From Bacteriovoracaceae bacterium (GTDB lineage: Bacteria > Bdellovibrionota > Bacteriovoracia > Bacteriovoracales > Bacteriovoracaceae): 34,500 nt of DNA. How positions within the stretch are numbered: the stretch's first letter is position 1; each line of letters begins with the position of its first letter. The position numbers and the translations under genes are program-made. Below the pieces are notes generated by a model that had not been told where the DNA came from, made no database searches, and saw only the letters and a program-made list of their open reading frames with translations. Location of the stretch: positions 1-34,500 of the forward strand of contig JAHDHG010000007.1 in NCBI GenBank assembly GCA_020631435.1. Reading direction: 5' to 3'. This document shows, one piece after another, positions 9,641 through 19,721 of this stretch.

Positions 9641-11167
9641 TTAATATAAGCTTAGTTCATTTTCTACTAATTCAAGTATATGATTTTTTTCAATCATTTC
9701 TTTAATGTTTACAATGTCTTTACTAAAAACTCTGTCCTCTTCAATTTTTGGGACTTTAGTTCTTATCAATTTATAGACTTTGTTTAGAACTGGTGATGAT
9801 TTTTTGTTGATGAAGTCAAATGCTTGTGTGTTACATAAAAATTCTATAGCCAGACAATTCTCAAGATTATTTAAAATTTGTGAAAGTTTTCTTCCTGAAG
9901 TTATCCCCATGCTTACATGGTCCTCTTTGTCAGTTGACGTTGGAATTGAATCTACAGATGCTGGAAAACATAAAGTTTTATTTTCAGATGCTAAAGCTGC
10001 AACGGTAACGTGAGCAATCATTAATCCGCTATTTAAACCAGAGGAATTTGTTAAAAAAGCTGGAAGACTAGAAAAGGTCGGATTCATCATTTTTTCAATG
10101 CGTCTTTCTAATACACTTGATAACTCGCTTAAACCCATTGCTAAATAATCCATTGCAAGCGCCAAAGTTTCACCATGAAAATTCCCACCAGATAATACTT
10201 TGTTTTTGTCTTTGAAAATTAATGGATTGTCAGTAACTGAGTTAACCTCAGTATCAATAACTTTTTCAGCATGATAAAGAGTTTGTCTGCAAGCACCGTG
10301 AATTTGCGGAAGACATCTAAGTGAATAGGGATCTTGAACTTTTCCGCAATTTTTATGAGAATTTAATATTTGTGAATCTCTTAAAAGTTCATTTAAATTT
10401 TTTGCAACATCAATAATGCCTTGATGAGGTTTAAGATTTGCAATATCTAAGTCGAATGGCTTTGATGATCCTTGAAGCGCGTCTAGAGTCATTGAAGCTG
10501 CAATATCACATAATTTAAAAACTCTTTTTGCTCTTGAGATACTTAATGATCCCAAAGCATTCATAACGGTAGTTCCATTAATAAGGGCCAACCCTTCTTT
10601 AGGTTTTAGAATAACGGGTTTTAAAGAAAATTTTTCTAAGATTTCTTTGGTCTCATATTTTTTATCTTTATAAAAAACTTCCCCTTCTCCAATTAAAGTT
10701 AGGGCCATGTGTGCTAATGGTGCTAAATCTCCAGAGGCACCAACCGAACCTTGGGCAGGAATTACTGGAATGATATCATGTTTAAGAAAATTAAAAATTA
10801 ACTCGATAGTTGAAAGATCAATACCTGAATATCCTTTAAGTAAACAATTTGCCCTAATCAGCATTATTGCTCTGACTGTTTCTCTGCTAAAAGGTTTTCC
10901 CACGCCCGTGCAATGTGATCTTACGAGATTTATTTGTAGCTGCTTAAGATCACTTTTGTTAATAATGGTATTTGATAAAGCACCAAAGCCTGTATTGATC
11001 CCATAAACAGTTTCACCGCTTTTAATAATATTTTGAATAAATTCTTGAGACTCAAATATTTTAGTTTTTAAATTTTCAGGAATTAAAAAGTTAATTTCAT
11101 TTTTATAGAATGATACTTTGTAGACTATTTCTGAATCTAAACTAGATCCATCAAGTGTGATTTCCAT
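9641..11167 (-). CDS. hutH: Histidine ammonia-lyase
   Basis: YGINTGFGALS, GSVGASGDLAPLAHMALTLIGEGEV (ASG MIO-forming tripeptide), SGGNFHGE, TSTDKEDHVSMG. Confidence 0.94.
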   Translation of the reverse strand: MEITLDGSSLDSEIVYKVSFYKNEINFLIPENLKTKIFESQEFIQNIIKSGETVYGINTGFGALSNTIINKSDLKQLQINLVRSHCTGVGKPFSRETVRAIMLIRANCLLKGYSGIDLSTIELIFNFLKHDIIPVIPAQGSVGASGDLAPLAHMALTLIGEGEVFYKDKKYETKEILEKFSLKPVILKPKEGLALINGTTVMNALGSLSISRAKRVFKLCDIAASMTLDALQGSSKPFDLDIANLKPHQGIIDVAKNLNELLRDSQILNSHKNCGKVQDPYSLRCLPQIHGACRQTLYHAEKVIDTEVNSVTDNPLIFKDKNKVLSGGNFHGETLALAMDYLAMGLSELSSVLERRIEKMMNPTFSSLPAFLTNSSGLNSGLMIAHVTVAALASENKTLCFPASVDSIPTSTDKEDHVSMGITSGRKLSQILNNLENCLAIEFLCNTQAFDFINKKSSPVLNKVYKLIRTKVPKIEEDRVFSKDIVNIKEMIEKNHILELVENELSLY

Positions 11168-11168
11168 C

Positions 11169-11837
11169 TTAATCCTTTAAAAGAGAGTTAAATGCTTCTT
11201 TGTATTGATCATGTTTAAAGAAATATGATCCACTAACAAGATTAGTTGCTCCTGCTGAGATCACAGCTTTTGAAGTTCTATTATTAATTCCACCATCTAC
11301 TTGAATAATTAAATTTTTATTAATTTTTTCTTTTCTTAAGTTTGCTTCTTTTATTTTATTTAAAGATTTTTCAATAAATCCTTGCCCACCAAACCCTGGT
11401 TCAACACTCATGATTAAAAGTAAGTCGAGAGATTTAAATACTTCATCAGAAATAGAGCTAAGTTCAGTATTTGGTTTTATTGAAATTCCTGCAGATGGAA
11501 AAATGTCTTTAATTTTATCAATGAACTCCCTTGGATTTTTTTCTGCTTCAAAATGAAATGTAAAATTATGTAATTTATAATCTTTAAACCATTCTAAATA
11601 ATCCCTAGGGTTAGTTACCATGAAGTGAGCATCAAGTTTAAACTTACAATCTTGGTGAATTGATTTTATGATTGAGGATCCAAAAGTAAGATTAGGAACA
11701 AAATGACCATCCATGATATCTAAATGAAGCCAAAGATCAGGATGATTTTCATGAAGTTCATTTAATTTTTTTATTTCTTTACCGAGATGATTGAAATCTG
11801 CTGAAAGTAAGCTTGGAGAAATTGTAATATTAGTCAT
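11169..11837 (-). CDS. rpe: Ribulose-phosphate 3-epimerase
   Basis: ISPSLLSADFNHLG, LHLDIMDGHFVPNLTFG, MSVEPGFGGQGFI, VDGGIN. Confidence 0.96.
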   Translation of the reverse strand: MTNITISPSLLSADFNHLGKEIKKLNELHENHPDLWLHLDIMDGHFVPNLTFGSSIIKSIHQDCKFKLDAHFMVTNPRDYLEWFKDYKLHNFTFHFEAEKNPREFIDKIKDIFPSAGISIKPNTELSSISDEVFKSLDLLLIMSVEPGFGGQGFIEKSLNKIKEANLRKEKINKNLIIQVDGGINNRTSKAVISAGATNLVSGSYFFKHDQYKEAFNSLLKD

Positions 11838-12766
11838 GAAAGTATTATTTCTTCATTTAATCCATTAATAAAGTCTATGTCAGACATTTTTCTTTTACCT
11901 CCTGGTTGCAATTCTAAGGCCCTAAATGATTTGTCTTTGGACCCAAAAAGGAGTTGTCCATATTTAATTTCAACTTTGCCTGCTTCAATTTTCTCTTTTG
12001 ATTCTTCTATTTTTAATATTTTTACAGTCTTGTTATTTAAACAAACAAATGCTTTTGGCCAAATTGAATAAGCCCTAACCTTTCCTAAGATTTTAAGATA
12101 ATTTTCTTCTTTAAGATTAATTCTAGCATCTTCTTTTTTAATTAAAGGTGCAAAGCTTACTTGATTTTCGTCTTGGGGAGTAAAGCTTAGTTTGTCATCA
12201 ATGATTGAAGTTATAAAAGGCTTAATTGAACTAGCAGCTTCTTCTTGAAGTTTCAAAAACAAAGATTGTGCATTATCGCTTTTATCAATAGGTATTTCCT
12301 TTGAGAAACATAAATCACCTGCATCCATCTTCTTAACCATTTTTTGAATGGAAACACCTGTCATGTCATCATTGTTTAACAAAGCATATTGTACAGGAGC
12401 TGCACCTCTGTATTTAGGCAATAGTGAAGTATGAATATTAAAACATCCTATTTGGGGGAGATCTAATATTTGTTGAGAGATAAATTGTGAAAAAGCTAAT
12501 ACTATAATAAGATCAATTTTTTCATTTTTTATTTTTGAAATAATCTCTTCAGAATGATTTATTTTTTCAGCTTGAAAATATTTAATATTATTTTTTATAC
12601 AGAAATCAATTACTGGAGGATTCTTTATTTTTTGGCCACGATCTCTTTTCTTGCTCGGGTTAGAAACTACAAACTTAAGATCTAAGTGTTCGTTGTTATA
12701 AATTTCATTAAGAGTAGAAACTGAAAACTCTGGGGTTCCTAGAAAAACAGTTTTAAGTCTAGTCAT
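11834..12766 (-). CDS. fmt: Methionyl-tRNA formyltransferase
   Basis: VFLGTPEFSVSTL, NIHTSLLPKYRGAAPVQYALLN, DAGDL motifs. Confidence 0.96.
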   Translation of the reverse strand: MTRLKTVFLGTPEFSVSTLNEIYNNEHLDLKFVVSNPSKKRDRGQKIKNPPVIDFCIKNNIKYFQAEKINHSEEIISKIKNEKIDLIIVLAFSQFISQQILDLPQIGCFNIHTSLLPKYRGAAPVQYALLNNDDMTGVSIQKMVKKMDAGDLCFSKEIPIDKSDNAQSLFLKLQEEAASSIKPFITSIIDDKLSFTPQDENQVSFAPLIKKEDARINLKEENYLKILGKVRAYSIWPKAFVCLNNKTVKILKIEESKEKIEAGKVEIKYGQLLFGSKDKSFRALELQPGGKRKMSDIDFINGLNEEIILS

Positions 12767-13355
12767 CTTTTTTTGCGAGTCTCTTTTTTTCTTTAATCAT
12801 TTTCTTATGATAAAAACTAAATTTAAGCTGGCTAAGTTTTTCAATAAATAAAATTCCATCGAGGTGATCATTTTCATGCTGGATACATATTGATAATAAA
12901 CCATCTGCACTCATGCTTTGATCGTCACCGTTAACATCTTTATAATCTACAACGAGAGTTTCAAATCTTTTTACATCATCAAATATTTCAGGAATAGAGA
13001 GGCAGCCTTCTTGATATGTAGTCTCTCCTTCTAAGTCTCTAAGTGTTGGGTTTATAAAAACCATTGGATTCAATTCAGAAATTTCATAATGATCATTTTC
13101 TTCATCAATACAGTCTCTTTTATAATCAACATCAAGAACAAAGATTCTCTTACTTATCCCTACTTGTGGGCCTGCTAATCCAATTCCTGGAGCATGGTAC
13201 ATTGTTTTTAACATACTATTTGCTAGGTTTTTAAGATCATTGTTAAATTCTGTGATTTCTTCTCCTTTAACCTTCAGAACTGGATCAGGATAGATAACAA
13301 TGTTAAGAGCTTCGGAGTCACTTGGATAAAGTGGGTCAGTAGATGAAATTTTCAT
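12759..13355 (-). CDS. def: Peptide deformylase
   Basis: GIGLAGPQVGISKRIFVLDV, EGCLSIPE, IQHENDHLDGILF metal-binding motif. Confidence 0.96.
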   Translation of the reverse strand: MKISSTDPLYPSDSEALNIVIYPDPVLKVKGEEITEFNNDLKNLANSMLKTMYHAPGIGLAGPQVGISKRIFVLDVDYKRDCIDEENDHYEISELNPMVFINPTLRDLEGETTYQEGCLSIPEIFDDVKRFETLVVDYKDVNGDDQSMSADGLLSICIQHENDHLDGILFIEKLSQLKFSFYHKKMIKEKKRLAKKDD

Positions 13356-13373
13356 AAAAAATATTTACCAATT

Positions 13374-14453
13374 TTATACAAGCTTTTCCAGCTTAAAATA
13401 ATGATATAAGCAAAATAAGGCCATAATTATGTGAAGTGTGAATACTGATAAAAGAGCAGATAAATTGTAGGATTCCCCTATAGAGATTAATGCTCCTGCC
13501 ATAAACCAAAAACTCAATGTGAAGATTAAGGTGAGAAATAACCCTCCCATAATTGAGCTAGATCTCTTACCAACGTTATGAATCGTAAAAATAGGAAAAA
13601 TTGTAAATAAAAGACATGCTATGGCTGATGCAATTTTCTCATAATATAAAATAAAGTATGATCTTACATTAATTCCAGCTTCTTTCATATTATCAATAAA
13701 GCCTTTTAGGCTTATAAGGCCTAGAGAATAAATACCAGCTTGGTACTTTTGAAAATCTCCAGCGGCCCTATCTAGTGTTGTGCTATAACTTCCAAGGTTT
13801 TCTGCTACAGGGAAGGTTGCACCTGATAGATTTTTAAGAATTTTTGCATTATGAAAGTTCCAAGTTCTATTTTCATCAATGATTGCATAATCACCTTGAA
13901 TGATTTTATCTACAACTTTTTCTTTGGTCATAAATAATTTGGGATTGATGATTTTATTTTCTTTTTCATCAAAAAATAGAAAAGATCCAAAATATTCATT
14001 TCCTTTAAACCAAATAGTTCCATCTTTTGTAACTTTCTTTTTAAATTTAAATGAGTTTTTTTTATTATCTTTTATGCTCAGGTCATAAAGAAAAGTTTCG
14101 TAATATCCTCTGTTAAAAAGTTGAATTCCAAAAGTTATAATGCCTCCAAGAAATAAAATTTGAGCAATTTTTTTCTTTGGGAAACTTCCAGACAATATAG
14201 CAGTTAATTCACTATGATTTTTTAAATTAATAAATAAGAATAACGAGCTAAATAGACAGCAAATAGGAAGGATTTTTTCAATAATAATGCTAGTTTTTAA
14301 AAACAAATTCCAGAACATTTCTGATGTTCCATATTTATCTTTAAGTGCAAAACTGATGAAGTCACCAAGCGCTCCCATGAAAAACATAGCCATAAAAATA
14401 ATAAGAAAATACTTAAGCCATTTTTTAAATATAAATTTACTTAATTTGGACAT
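13374..14453 (-). CDS. LptF/LptG (YjgP/YjgQ) family permease
   Basis: MSKLSKFIFKKWLKYFLIIFMAMFFMGALGDF...LPICCLFSSLFLFINLKNHSELTAILSGSFPKKKI plus three C-terminal TM helices; characteristic of the YjgP/YjgQ family. Confidence 0.82.
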   Translation of the reverse strand: MSKLSKFIFKKWLKYFLIIFMAMFFMGALGDFISFALKDKYGTSEMFWNLFLKTSIIIEKILPICCLFSSLFLFINLKNHSELTAILSGSFPKKKIAQILFLGGIITFGIQLFNRGYYETFLYDLSIKDNKKNSFKFKKKVTKDGTIWFKGNEYFGSFLFFDEKENKIINPKLFMTKEKVVDKIIQGDYAIIDENRTWNFHNAKILKNLSGATFPVAENLGSYSTTLDRAAGDFQKYQAGIYSLGLISLKGFIDNMKEAGINVRSYFILYYEKIASAIACLLFTIFPIFTIHNVGKRSSSIMGGLFLTLIFTLSFWFMAGALISIGESYNLSALLSVFTLHIIMALFCLYHYFKLEKLV

Positions 14454-15328
14454 TAAAGGTTAATTAAGACTGATGAAGTAATCTCTCTTAGTTTTTCATC
14501 TTTAGATAATATAGACTTTAGTGAATCATCATTTGATGTTAAGTCTCTAAATCCAATATCAAGAGTAAGCTTTCCACCTGTCCAGCCTAGTCCAGCGGAA
14601 TACCCTTTCAAGTTTTCAAATTTATCAACTTTATATCCAGCTCTTGCTGTAAAGTTATCCATGAAAGTTAACTGAGCTCCAAACTTATATAATAGAGTAT
14701 CTGATAATTTAAATTTATAGTTATATCCGGCATCTGCAAGTAATTGGATAGTATCTGAAACATGATAAGCAAATCCTAGCGCCCCTAAAGTTTTTTGATC
14801 TTTGTAAGTGTTGTATAAATCATTTACGACAATTCCAAATGTTGTTTTTGGATTAGCTACCATGTTAAAACCAAAATTACTTTGGTGCTTTTTAATTTTC
14901 TTCTTTGTGATTTCATTTTTATCAATCGTGTAGAAGTGAGTTACTCCCATAGAAGTCTTTTGAGTAAATGGTGAGCTCATATTAATAGCAAATCTATTTC
15001 TTTTTATTGCTCCCTCTGAGTAGTTTTGATACATAATTGCACCACTGGCTACCTCGGTAGAATCAATAACTGCTAAAGTTAGACCATCAAGCTCATCATC
15101 TTCAGATCTTTTAATCGTAGAGTCTGAGAACGAACTCATGTTGTACCCAGCAAAAAAGGAACTATTTCTAACAAAAGCGGAACTTGCTGGATTTAGCTGT
15201 AAGCTATCTACAGAAACTATTGATCCTACACCGGCTCCAGAAGTAGATAGGGTTTGAGTACTCTCCATATCTCTTATAGTGGAAGCATAAATAAATTGTG
15301 ATAAAGTAAATAAAATTAAAATTTTCAT
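14453..15328 (-). CDS. Probable outer-membrane beta-barrel protein (PorV/FadL-like style)
   Basis: Likely true start MKILILFTLSQFIYAS (signal peptide) rather than the upstream start in the track. GAGVGSIVSVDSLQLNPASSAF N-terminus and alternating barrel-like strands. Confidence 0.65.
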   Translation of the reverse strand: MKILILFTLSQFIYASTIRDMESTQTLSTSGAGVGSIVSVDSLQLNPASSAFVRNSSFFAGYNMSSFSDSTIKRSEDDELDGLTLAVIDSTEVASGAIMYQNYSEGAIKRNRFAINMSSPFTQKTSMGVTHFYTIDKNEITKKKIKKHQSNFGFNMVANPKTTFGIVVNDLYNTYKDQKTLGALGFAYHVSDTIQLLADAGYNYKFKLSDTLLYKFGAQLTFMDNFTARAGYKVDKFENLKGYSAGLGWTGGKLTLDIGFRDLTSNDDSLKSILSKDEKLREITSSVLINL

Positions 15329-15393
15329 GAAGAAAGTATAAGAATTAAAATCGATCATGAAAATCAAATGAAAGAACTTATTTTAAAAATAGA

Positions 15394-17307
15394 ATGTACT
15401 GTCAAATAGCTGTCAATTTTCCAAAAATAAACTCTGTTTTAACCTATAAACTAGGTGAAGTAAAAGATGTACAGGTAGGTTCAATAGTAGAGGTTCCTCT
15501 GGGTAAAAGGTTTGCTTTAGGATGTGTGATAGAAATTTTAGAAAATGCTAATGTGGATAAGTCTATAAAATACAAAGAACTCAAAAGCTTAAGTCATGAA
15601 TATTTTAAGCTAGATAAAAATGAACTAGAAATATATAGATGGGCCTCAAAGTATTATATGTATTCTTATGGGAAATTAATTTTTGATTCTTTACCTAAGT
15701 ATATGAAAAGAATTAAGGATCCTGAATATAAACACGGGATAGCAGAAGAGATTCCTTTCAAGTTAAATGAAGACCAAAAAAATGTGATTGATAATATAAG
15801 CTTTGAAAAATTTAATCAAAGTTTAATTCACGGAGTAACTGGTTCTGGTAAAAGTTTAATTTTTCTAGAGTTAACAAAGAGGGTTTTGGCAAAAGGAAAA
15901 TCTGTTCACTATCTTCTACCAGAAATTAATTTAACCTCACAATTCTTAGATTTTTTTTCAAAGTATTTAGGGGTGAAAATCTTTTCATATCATAGTTCGA
16001 TCAAGGATTCTCAAAAATTTAATCTTTGGAGATGGTTAAAAGAAAATAAAGAACCTGTTTTAATTATAGGAGTCAGAAGTTCAATATTTCTTCCGGTAAA
16101 TAATTTAGGATTGATTATAATTGATGAGGAACATGATAAATCTTTTAAGCAAGATGATAGATGTAAGTTTAATGCCCGAGATATTGCGATTAAAAAATCT
16201 CAACTTTTAGATATTCCAGTAGTCCTTGGTAGCGCAACTCCAACTTTAGAATCATTTTATAGATTTAAAGAGAATGAAAAATTGAATTATTTTTCTTTGA
16301 AGAAGAGATTTAATTCTTCAAAACTTCCAGAAATTGAAGTCATTGATTGTCCAACAGAAGATCTTGAGACATGGCCATTTTCAGAGAAATCAATTTCAGA
16401 GATCAGAGGTAGCTTAGAGAATAATTTTCAAGTTTTAGTTTTTGTAAATAAGTTAGGTTATTCAAAATATATTCAATGTAAGGGATGTGGGTTTTCATTC
16501 GAATGTCCTAATTGTGATATAAGGCTTACAAGTTTTAAGTCTAGATCAAAACTGGAATGTTATGCTTGCTCCTATGAAGAGCTCATTCCTAAATCTTGCC
16601 CGGAATGTGGCTGCATAGATCTTCTAAATCAGGGTTTCGGTACAGAAAGAGTATTTAACTCTCTAGAAAAAGAATTTAATAATTTTAAGATTAAAAGATT
16701 CGATAGAGATGAATTAAAAAAACAAGAAGATGTTGAAAAGGTATTAGAAGAGTTTCGAAAAAAAGAGATAGATATTTTGGTAGGGACTCAAATGATTGCC
16801 AAAGGGCATAATTTTAAAAATGTTGATAAAATTATTATTTTAGGCATTGATAATTATCTTCACATTCCTGACTTTAGAACTAACGAAAAAATTTATCAGC
16901 AATTAGTCCAAGTTTCAGGAAGAGCAGGAAGATTTGGAGAAGATGCTAAAGTCATTATTCAATCAGATTTAAAACCATCTTTTTTTGATTATATTAAAAA
17001 TCATTCTTTTGATGAGTTTTATTTTTCAGAGTTAGATTTAAGGGAAAAGCTTAGTTTTCCTCCTTACTCAAAGATTATTCATATAGAAGGAAGATCAAAT
17101 GATGAGTCTAAGTTGGTTAGAGAGTTAAGTCGACTTAAGATTGGAATAGAAAAAAACATTCCAGATAGTTTTGTTAGGGGGCCTATTCCATCGATTATTA
17201 AGAAGATTGGAAATAAGTATAATTATTATCTTTATTTAAAGGATCAGAGGGTTAATTTTAATGAAGATATTAAGGGTGTTGATTTGAGGTTTAATGTTGA
17301 TCCGTAG
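15394..17307 (+). CDS. priA: Primosomal protein N' (PriA helicase)
   Basis: GVTGSGKS Walker A, DEEH, GSATPTLESF, zinc motifs CKGCGFSFECPNC...CYACSYEE...CPECG, GTERV, GTQMIAKGHNF, VSGRAGR. Confidence 0.96.
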   Translation: MYCQIAVNFPKINSVLTYKLGEVKDVQVGSIVEVPLGKRFALGCVIEILENANVDKSIKYKELKSLSHEYFKLDKNELEIYRWASKYYMYSYGKLIFDSLPKYMKRIKDPEYKHGIAEEIPFKLNEDQKNVIDNISFEKFNQSLIHGVTGSGKSLIFLELTKRVLAKGKSVHYLLPEINLTSQFLDFFSKYLGVKIFSYHSSIKDSQKFNLWRWLKENKEPVLIIGVRSSIFLPVNNLGLIIIDEEHDKSFKQDDRCKFNARDIAIKKSQLLDIPVVLGSATPTLESFYRFKENEKLNYFSLKKRFNSSKLPEIEVIDCPTEDLETWPFSEKSISEIRGSLENNFQVLVFVNKLGYSKYIQCKGCGFSFECPNCDIRLTSFKSRSKLECYACSYEELIPKSCPECGCIDLLNQGFGTERVFNSLEKEFNNFKIKRFDRDELKKQEDVEKVLEEFRKKEIDILVGTQMIAKGHNFKNVDKIIILGIDNYLHIPDFRTNEKIYQQLVQVSGRAGRFGEDAKVIIQSDLKPSFFDYIKNHSFDEFYFSELDLREKLSFPPYSKIIHIEGRSNDESKLVRELSRLKIGIEKNIPDSFVRGPIPSIIKKIGNKYNYYLYLKDQRVNFNEDIKGVDLRFNVDP

Positions 17308-17419
17308 AGCATTTACTTCCTATTATATTTTACATTGAGTACAATTTTGTGATTACTTATGAAAAATACTTAATTCTATAATCAAGAAGGGTTATAAAAT
17401 CTAAACTACCGGATAAGAT

Positions 17420-17651
17420 ATGAGTTTTTAAAAAAGTACTGGGTAAAAGTAGTAAAAAAGTTCAAAATAATTTTAAAGCTTGCTGTAAAGAGTTAAGTGA
17501 ATCTATTTCATTTCCGCCAAATAGTTTTTTCAGAGTTGAAGACAATAGCTTCCTATATTTGGCTGTCGGTTATATTGACACGGAAGAAGGGCCCGGATTT
17601 TTCGATCAGAAAGTTAATTTTTGTCCTTTTTATTCAACTGAAATTGTGTGA
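17420..17651 (+). pseudogene. Small cytosolic protein gene with apparent +1 frameshift (or non-canonical start)
   Basis: Open frame (stop 17649-17651) encodes ...KKVLGKSSKKVQNNFKACCKELSESISFPPNSFFRVEDNSFLYLAVGYIDTEEGPGFFDQKVNFCPFYSTEIV*. It has no in-frame ATG/GTG/TTG before the conserved-looking part. The ATG at 17420 reads MSF then TAA and would join this frame by a +1 shift at TTT-T-AAA. Confidence 0.5.
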
Positions 17652-17670
17652 TTTTATAATCATTATCGAA

Positions 17671-17745
17671 TGGCTGGGGTGGCAGGGATCGAACCTGCGC
17701 ATGACTGGATCAAAACCAGTTGACTTACCACTTGTCGACACCCCA
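17671..17745 (-). tRNA. tRNA-Gln (anticodon TTG), CCA encoded
   Basis: Reverse complement TGGGGTG TCGACAAGTGGTAAGTC ... ACTGG TTTTGAT CCAGT ... GCAGG TTCGATC CCTGC CACCCCA G CCA folds as a cloverleaf. The 7-nt anticodon loop TTTTGAT gives TTG. Confidence 0.95.
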
Positions 17746-17762
17746 ACAAATTTAAAGATATC

Positions 17763-19670
17763 TCAATTTATATCTAAAAACTCATCCCTCTGTCCAGAAT
17801 TTAAGCATTCTAGAGGTCTTAATTTTTTACCATTTCTCATGTGAATTGATTGAAATAGCTTGAAGGCCGATCCTGACCCGGATAAATTTAACTTTTTATC
17901 TGTCCTGTCTCCATCTATTCCAACCCAAATAACTTTCATTTTTTCATCATCAATAGTGATAAACCAATTATCTAAGGAGTTATTAGTTGTTCCCGTTTTT
18001 CCAAAAAACTCTAATCTGGAAAGTTCGGAGTTAACGGAGTTTTTTAAAGTATTTTCGATGGGATTATTGAGAATAAAATATACTCTCCTATCATTTAAAC
18101 ATTCCTGGTTTTTAAAATTTCTATAAATTTCAAAAATTTCAGGAAATCCTAGCTCTAAAGAGCCAAGAATTTGAGAAGGATACTCTCTCAAAGGTCTTTT
18201 GAAATCTTTTGTATATTTTTCAAATTCTTTTTCTACTTTATCAAAACCAAAGTCTCTTACCTTCCTAACAATAGGAATATTTCTTGATTCTTTTAAGGCC
18301 CGATCAAGGCTTATAAAGTCAGAGTAAAATTTTCTATCTCTAGGTACCCAAGACCCTGAAGGTAAAACTATTTCCACTGGAGCAGTAGAAATTTCTTCAA
18401 ACGAAGCAACTCCATTATTTAGCATGATTTGATAAAATATAGGCTTAAGTATACTTCCAACTTGTTTTTTCTTCTTTAAAAATTCGATTGAGTCTAGCTC
18501 AAGTTTAGAAAAATAATTCAAGTCGCAATATCTTTGATCACATCTAAAGGAATTTTCATAATATTTTACAGAAATATCTTCATTATTATTTTTTATAAAT
18601 TTTAAAGACTCATCATGAGTTATAAAATTATTAATAAAGTCTTCTTCTTTGGATGCGAAAGCATAAGCTTTAAATTTGGTATCTTTATTTTTATTTTTTA
18701 TGATTTCTTCCCATTTATACCAATCTTCCTCTTCCCATAAAGATTCATCTAGCTTAGAAATCATCTTTTTGGAAACTAAGTTTTTATAAAGGGAAATGGT
18801 TCTTTTTTTTAACTTCTCTAAATTTTTAAGCGGATGATAAGAATAAGGGCCTTTAAGCATAGAGCTTAAAATGATTGCCTCAAAACTACTAAGTTGACTT
18901 GGATCTTTTGAAAAATAAAGTTTGCTTGCGGCCATTACTCCCTTAATACTTATCCCGGCCAAGCTACCCCAGCTTACTTCATTAAAATAAGCTTGCAATA
19001 TTTCTTCTTTCGAATATTTTGATTCGATATAAATCGCCATGATGGCTTCTTTAATTTTTCTGGTGATGCTTTTTGAATTTGTGAGAAATAGATTCTTTAC
19101 TAACTGTTGCGTTAAAGTGGATCCACCCTGAACAAAACTTCCAGCTTTGATATCAACAATAATTGCTCTTAATATTGAAATTGGATCAATGCCTTGATGA
19201 TCTAAGAATCTAAAATCTTCTATTCCAATTAAGCCTCTCCATAAAACAGAAGGTAAATTAGAAAAATGAATCCTTCTTTGAAGACAATTAACTAGTTCAC
19301 AATGATTAACTTTTTCTATTTCAAAACTTAGAGGATTTAAAACTTTAAATTGAGTTTTTGAGATCTCAGTTAAGTTGCTAAAATAAACATTATCTTCCAC
19401 CCACTTATTGGTTTCTTTAATACTTGAAAAGAGTTCTAGGAAGTTTAGATCTTTAATATTTAAATAACTGTCTGTTTCAAAAACAATAGAATGATGGATT
19501 TCTTTTTCAAAAGTTTCTTTTTTTAAAGAGAATGTTCCAGATTTATTCAGGTCATTTATAAGGCTAAACGTGTAGATGACCCCCAAGAGTATTCCTAGGA
19601 AGATGATCAAAAAAAGAAATTTCAAAATCTTTACAATAACGCGAAAAGTCATTTCATTGCCAGTACTCAT
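17763..19670 (-). CDS. Class A penicillin-binding protein (transglycosylase/transpeptidase)
   Basis: Glycosyltransferase GIEDFRFLDHQGID, GGSTLTQQLVKNLFL; transpeptidase SxxK (GSILKP), SRN and KTGTT motifs. Confidence 0.9.
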   Translation of the reverse strand: MSTGNEMTFRVIVKILKFLFLIIFLGILLGVIYTFSLINDLNKSGTFSLKKETFEKEIHHSIVFETDSYLNIKDLNFLELFSSIKETNKWVEDNVYFSNLTEISKTQFKVLNPLSFEIEKVNHCELVNCLQRRIHFSNLPSVLWRGLIGIEDFRFLDHQGIDPISILRAIIVDIKAGSFVQGGSTLTQQLVKNLFLTNSKSITRKIKEAIMAIYIESKYSKEEILQAYFNEVSWGSLAGISIKGVMAASKLYFSKDPSQLSSFEAIILSSMLKGPYSYHPLKNLEKLKKRTISLYKNLVSKKMISKLDESLWEEEDWYKWEEIIKNKNKDTKFKAYAFASKEEDFINNFITHDESLKFIKNNNEDISVKYYENSFRCDQRYCDLNYFSKLELDSIEFLKKKKQVGSILKPIFYQIMLNNGVASFEEISTAPVEIVLPSGSWVPRDRKFYSDFISLDRALKESRNIPIVRKVRDFGFDKVEKEFEKYTKDFKRPLREYPSQILGSLELGFPEIFEIYRNFKNQECLNDRRVYFILNNPIENTLKNSVNSELSRLEFFGKTGTTNNSLDNWFITIDDEKMKVIWVGIDGDRTDKKLNLSGSGSAFKLFQSIHMRNGKKLRPLECLNSGQRDEFLDIN

Positions 19671-19721
19671 TCAATTACATAATATTTCTGTAGTTAATTA
19701 ATATACTATAGGAGATTGCGA

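Noticed and set aside
9780-11006. Two plus-strand ORFs (9780-10013, 10707-11006)
   Set aside because: Antisense shadows of hutH; no independent support.
17497-17844. 115-aa plus-strand ORF in the track
   Set aside because: It runs through the antisense of tRNA-Gln (WLGWQGSNLRMTGSKPVDLPLVDTPT is the usual antisense-tRNA translation) and into the PBP 3' end; the adjacent frame encodes the more credible small protein.
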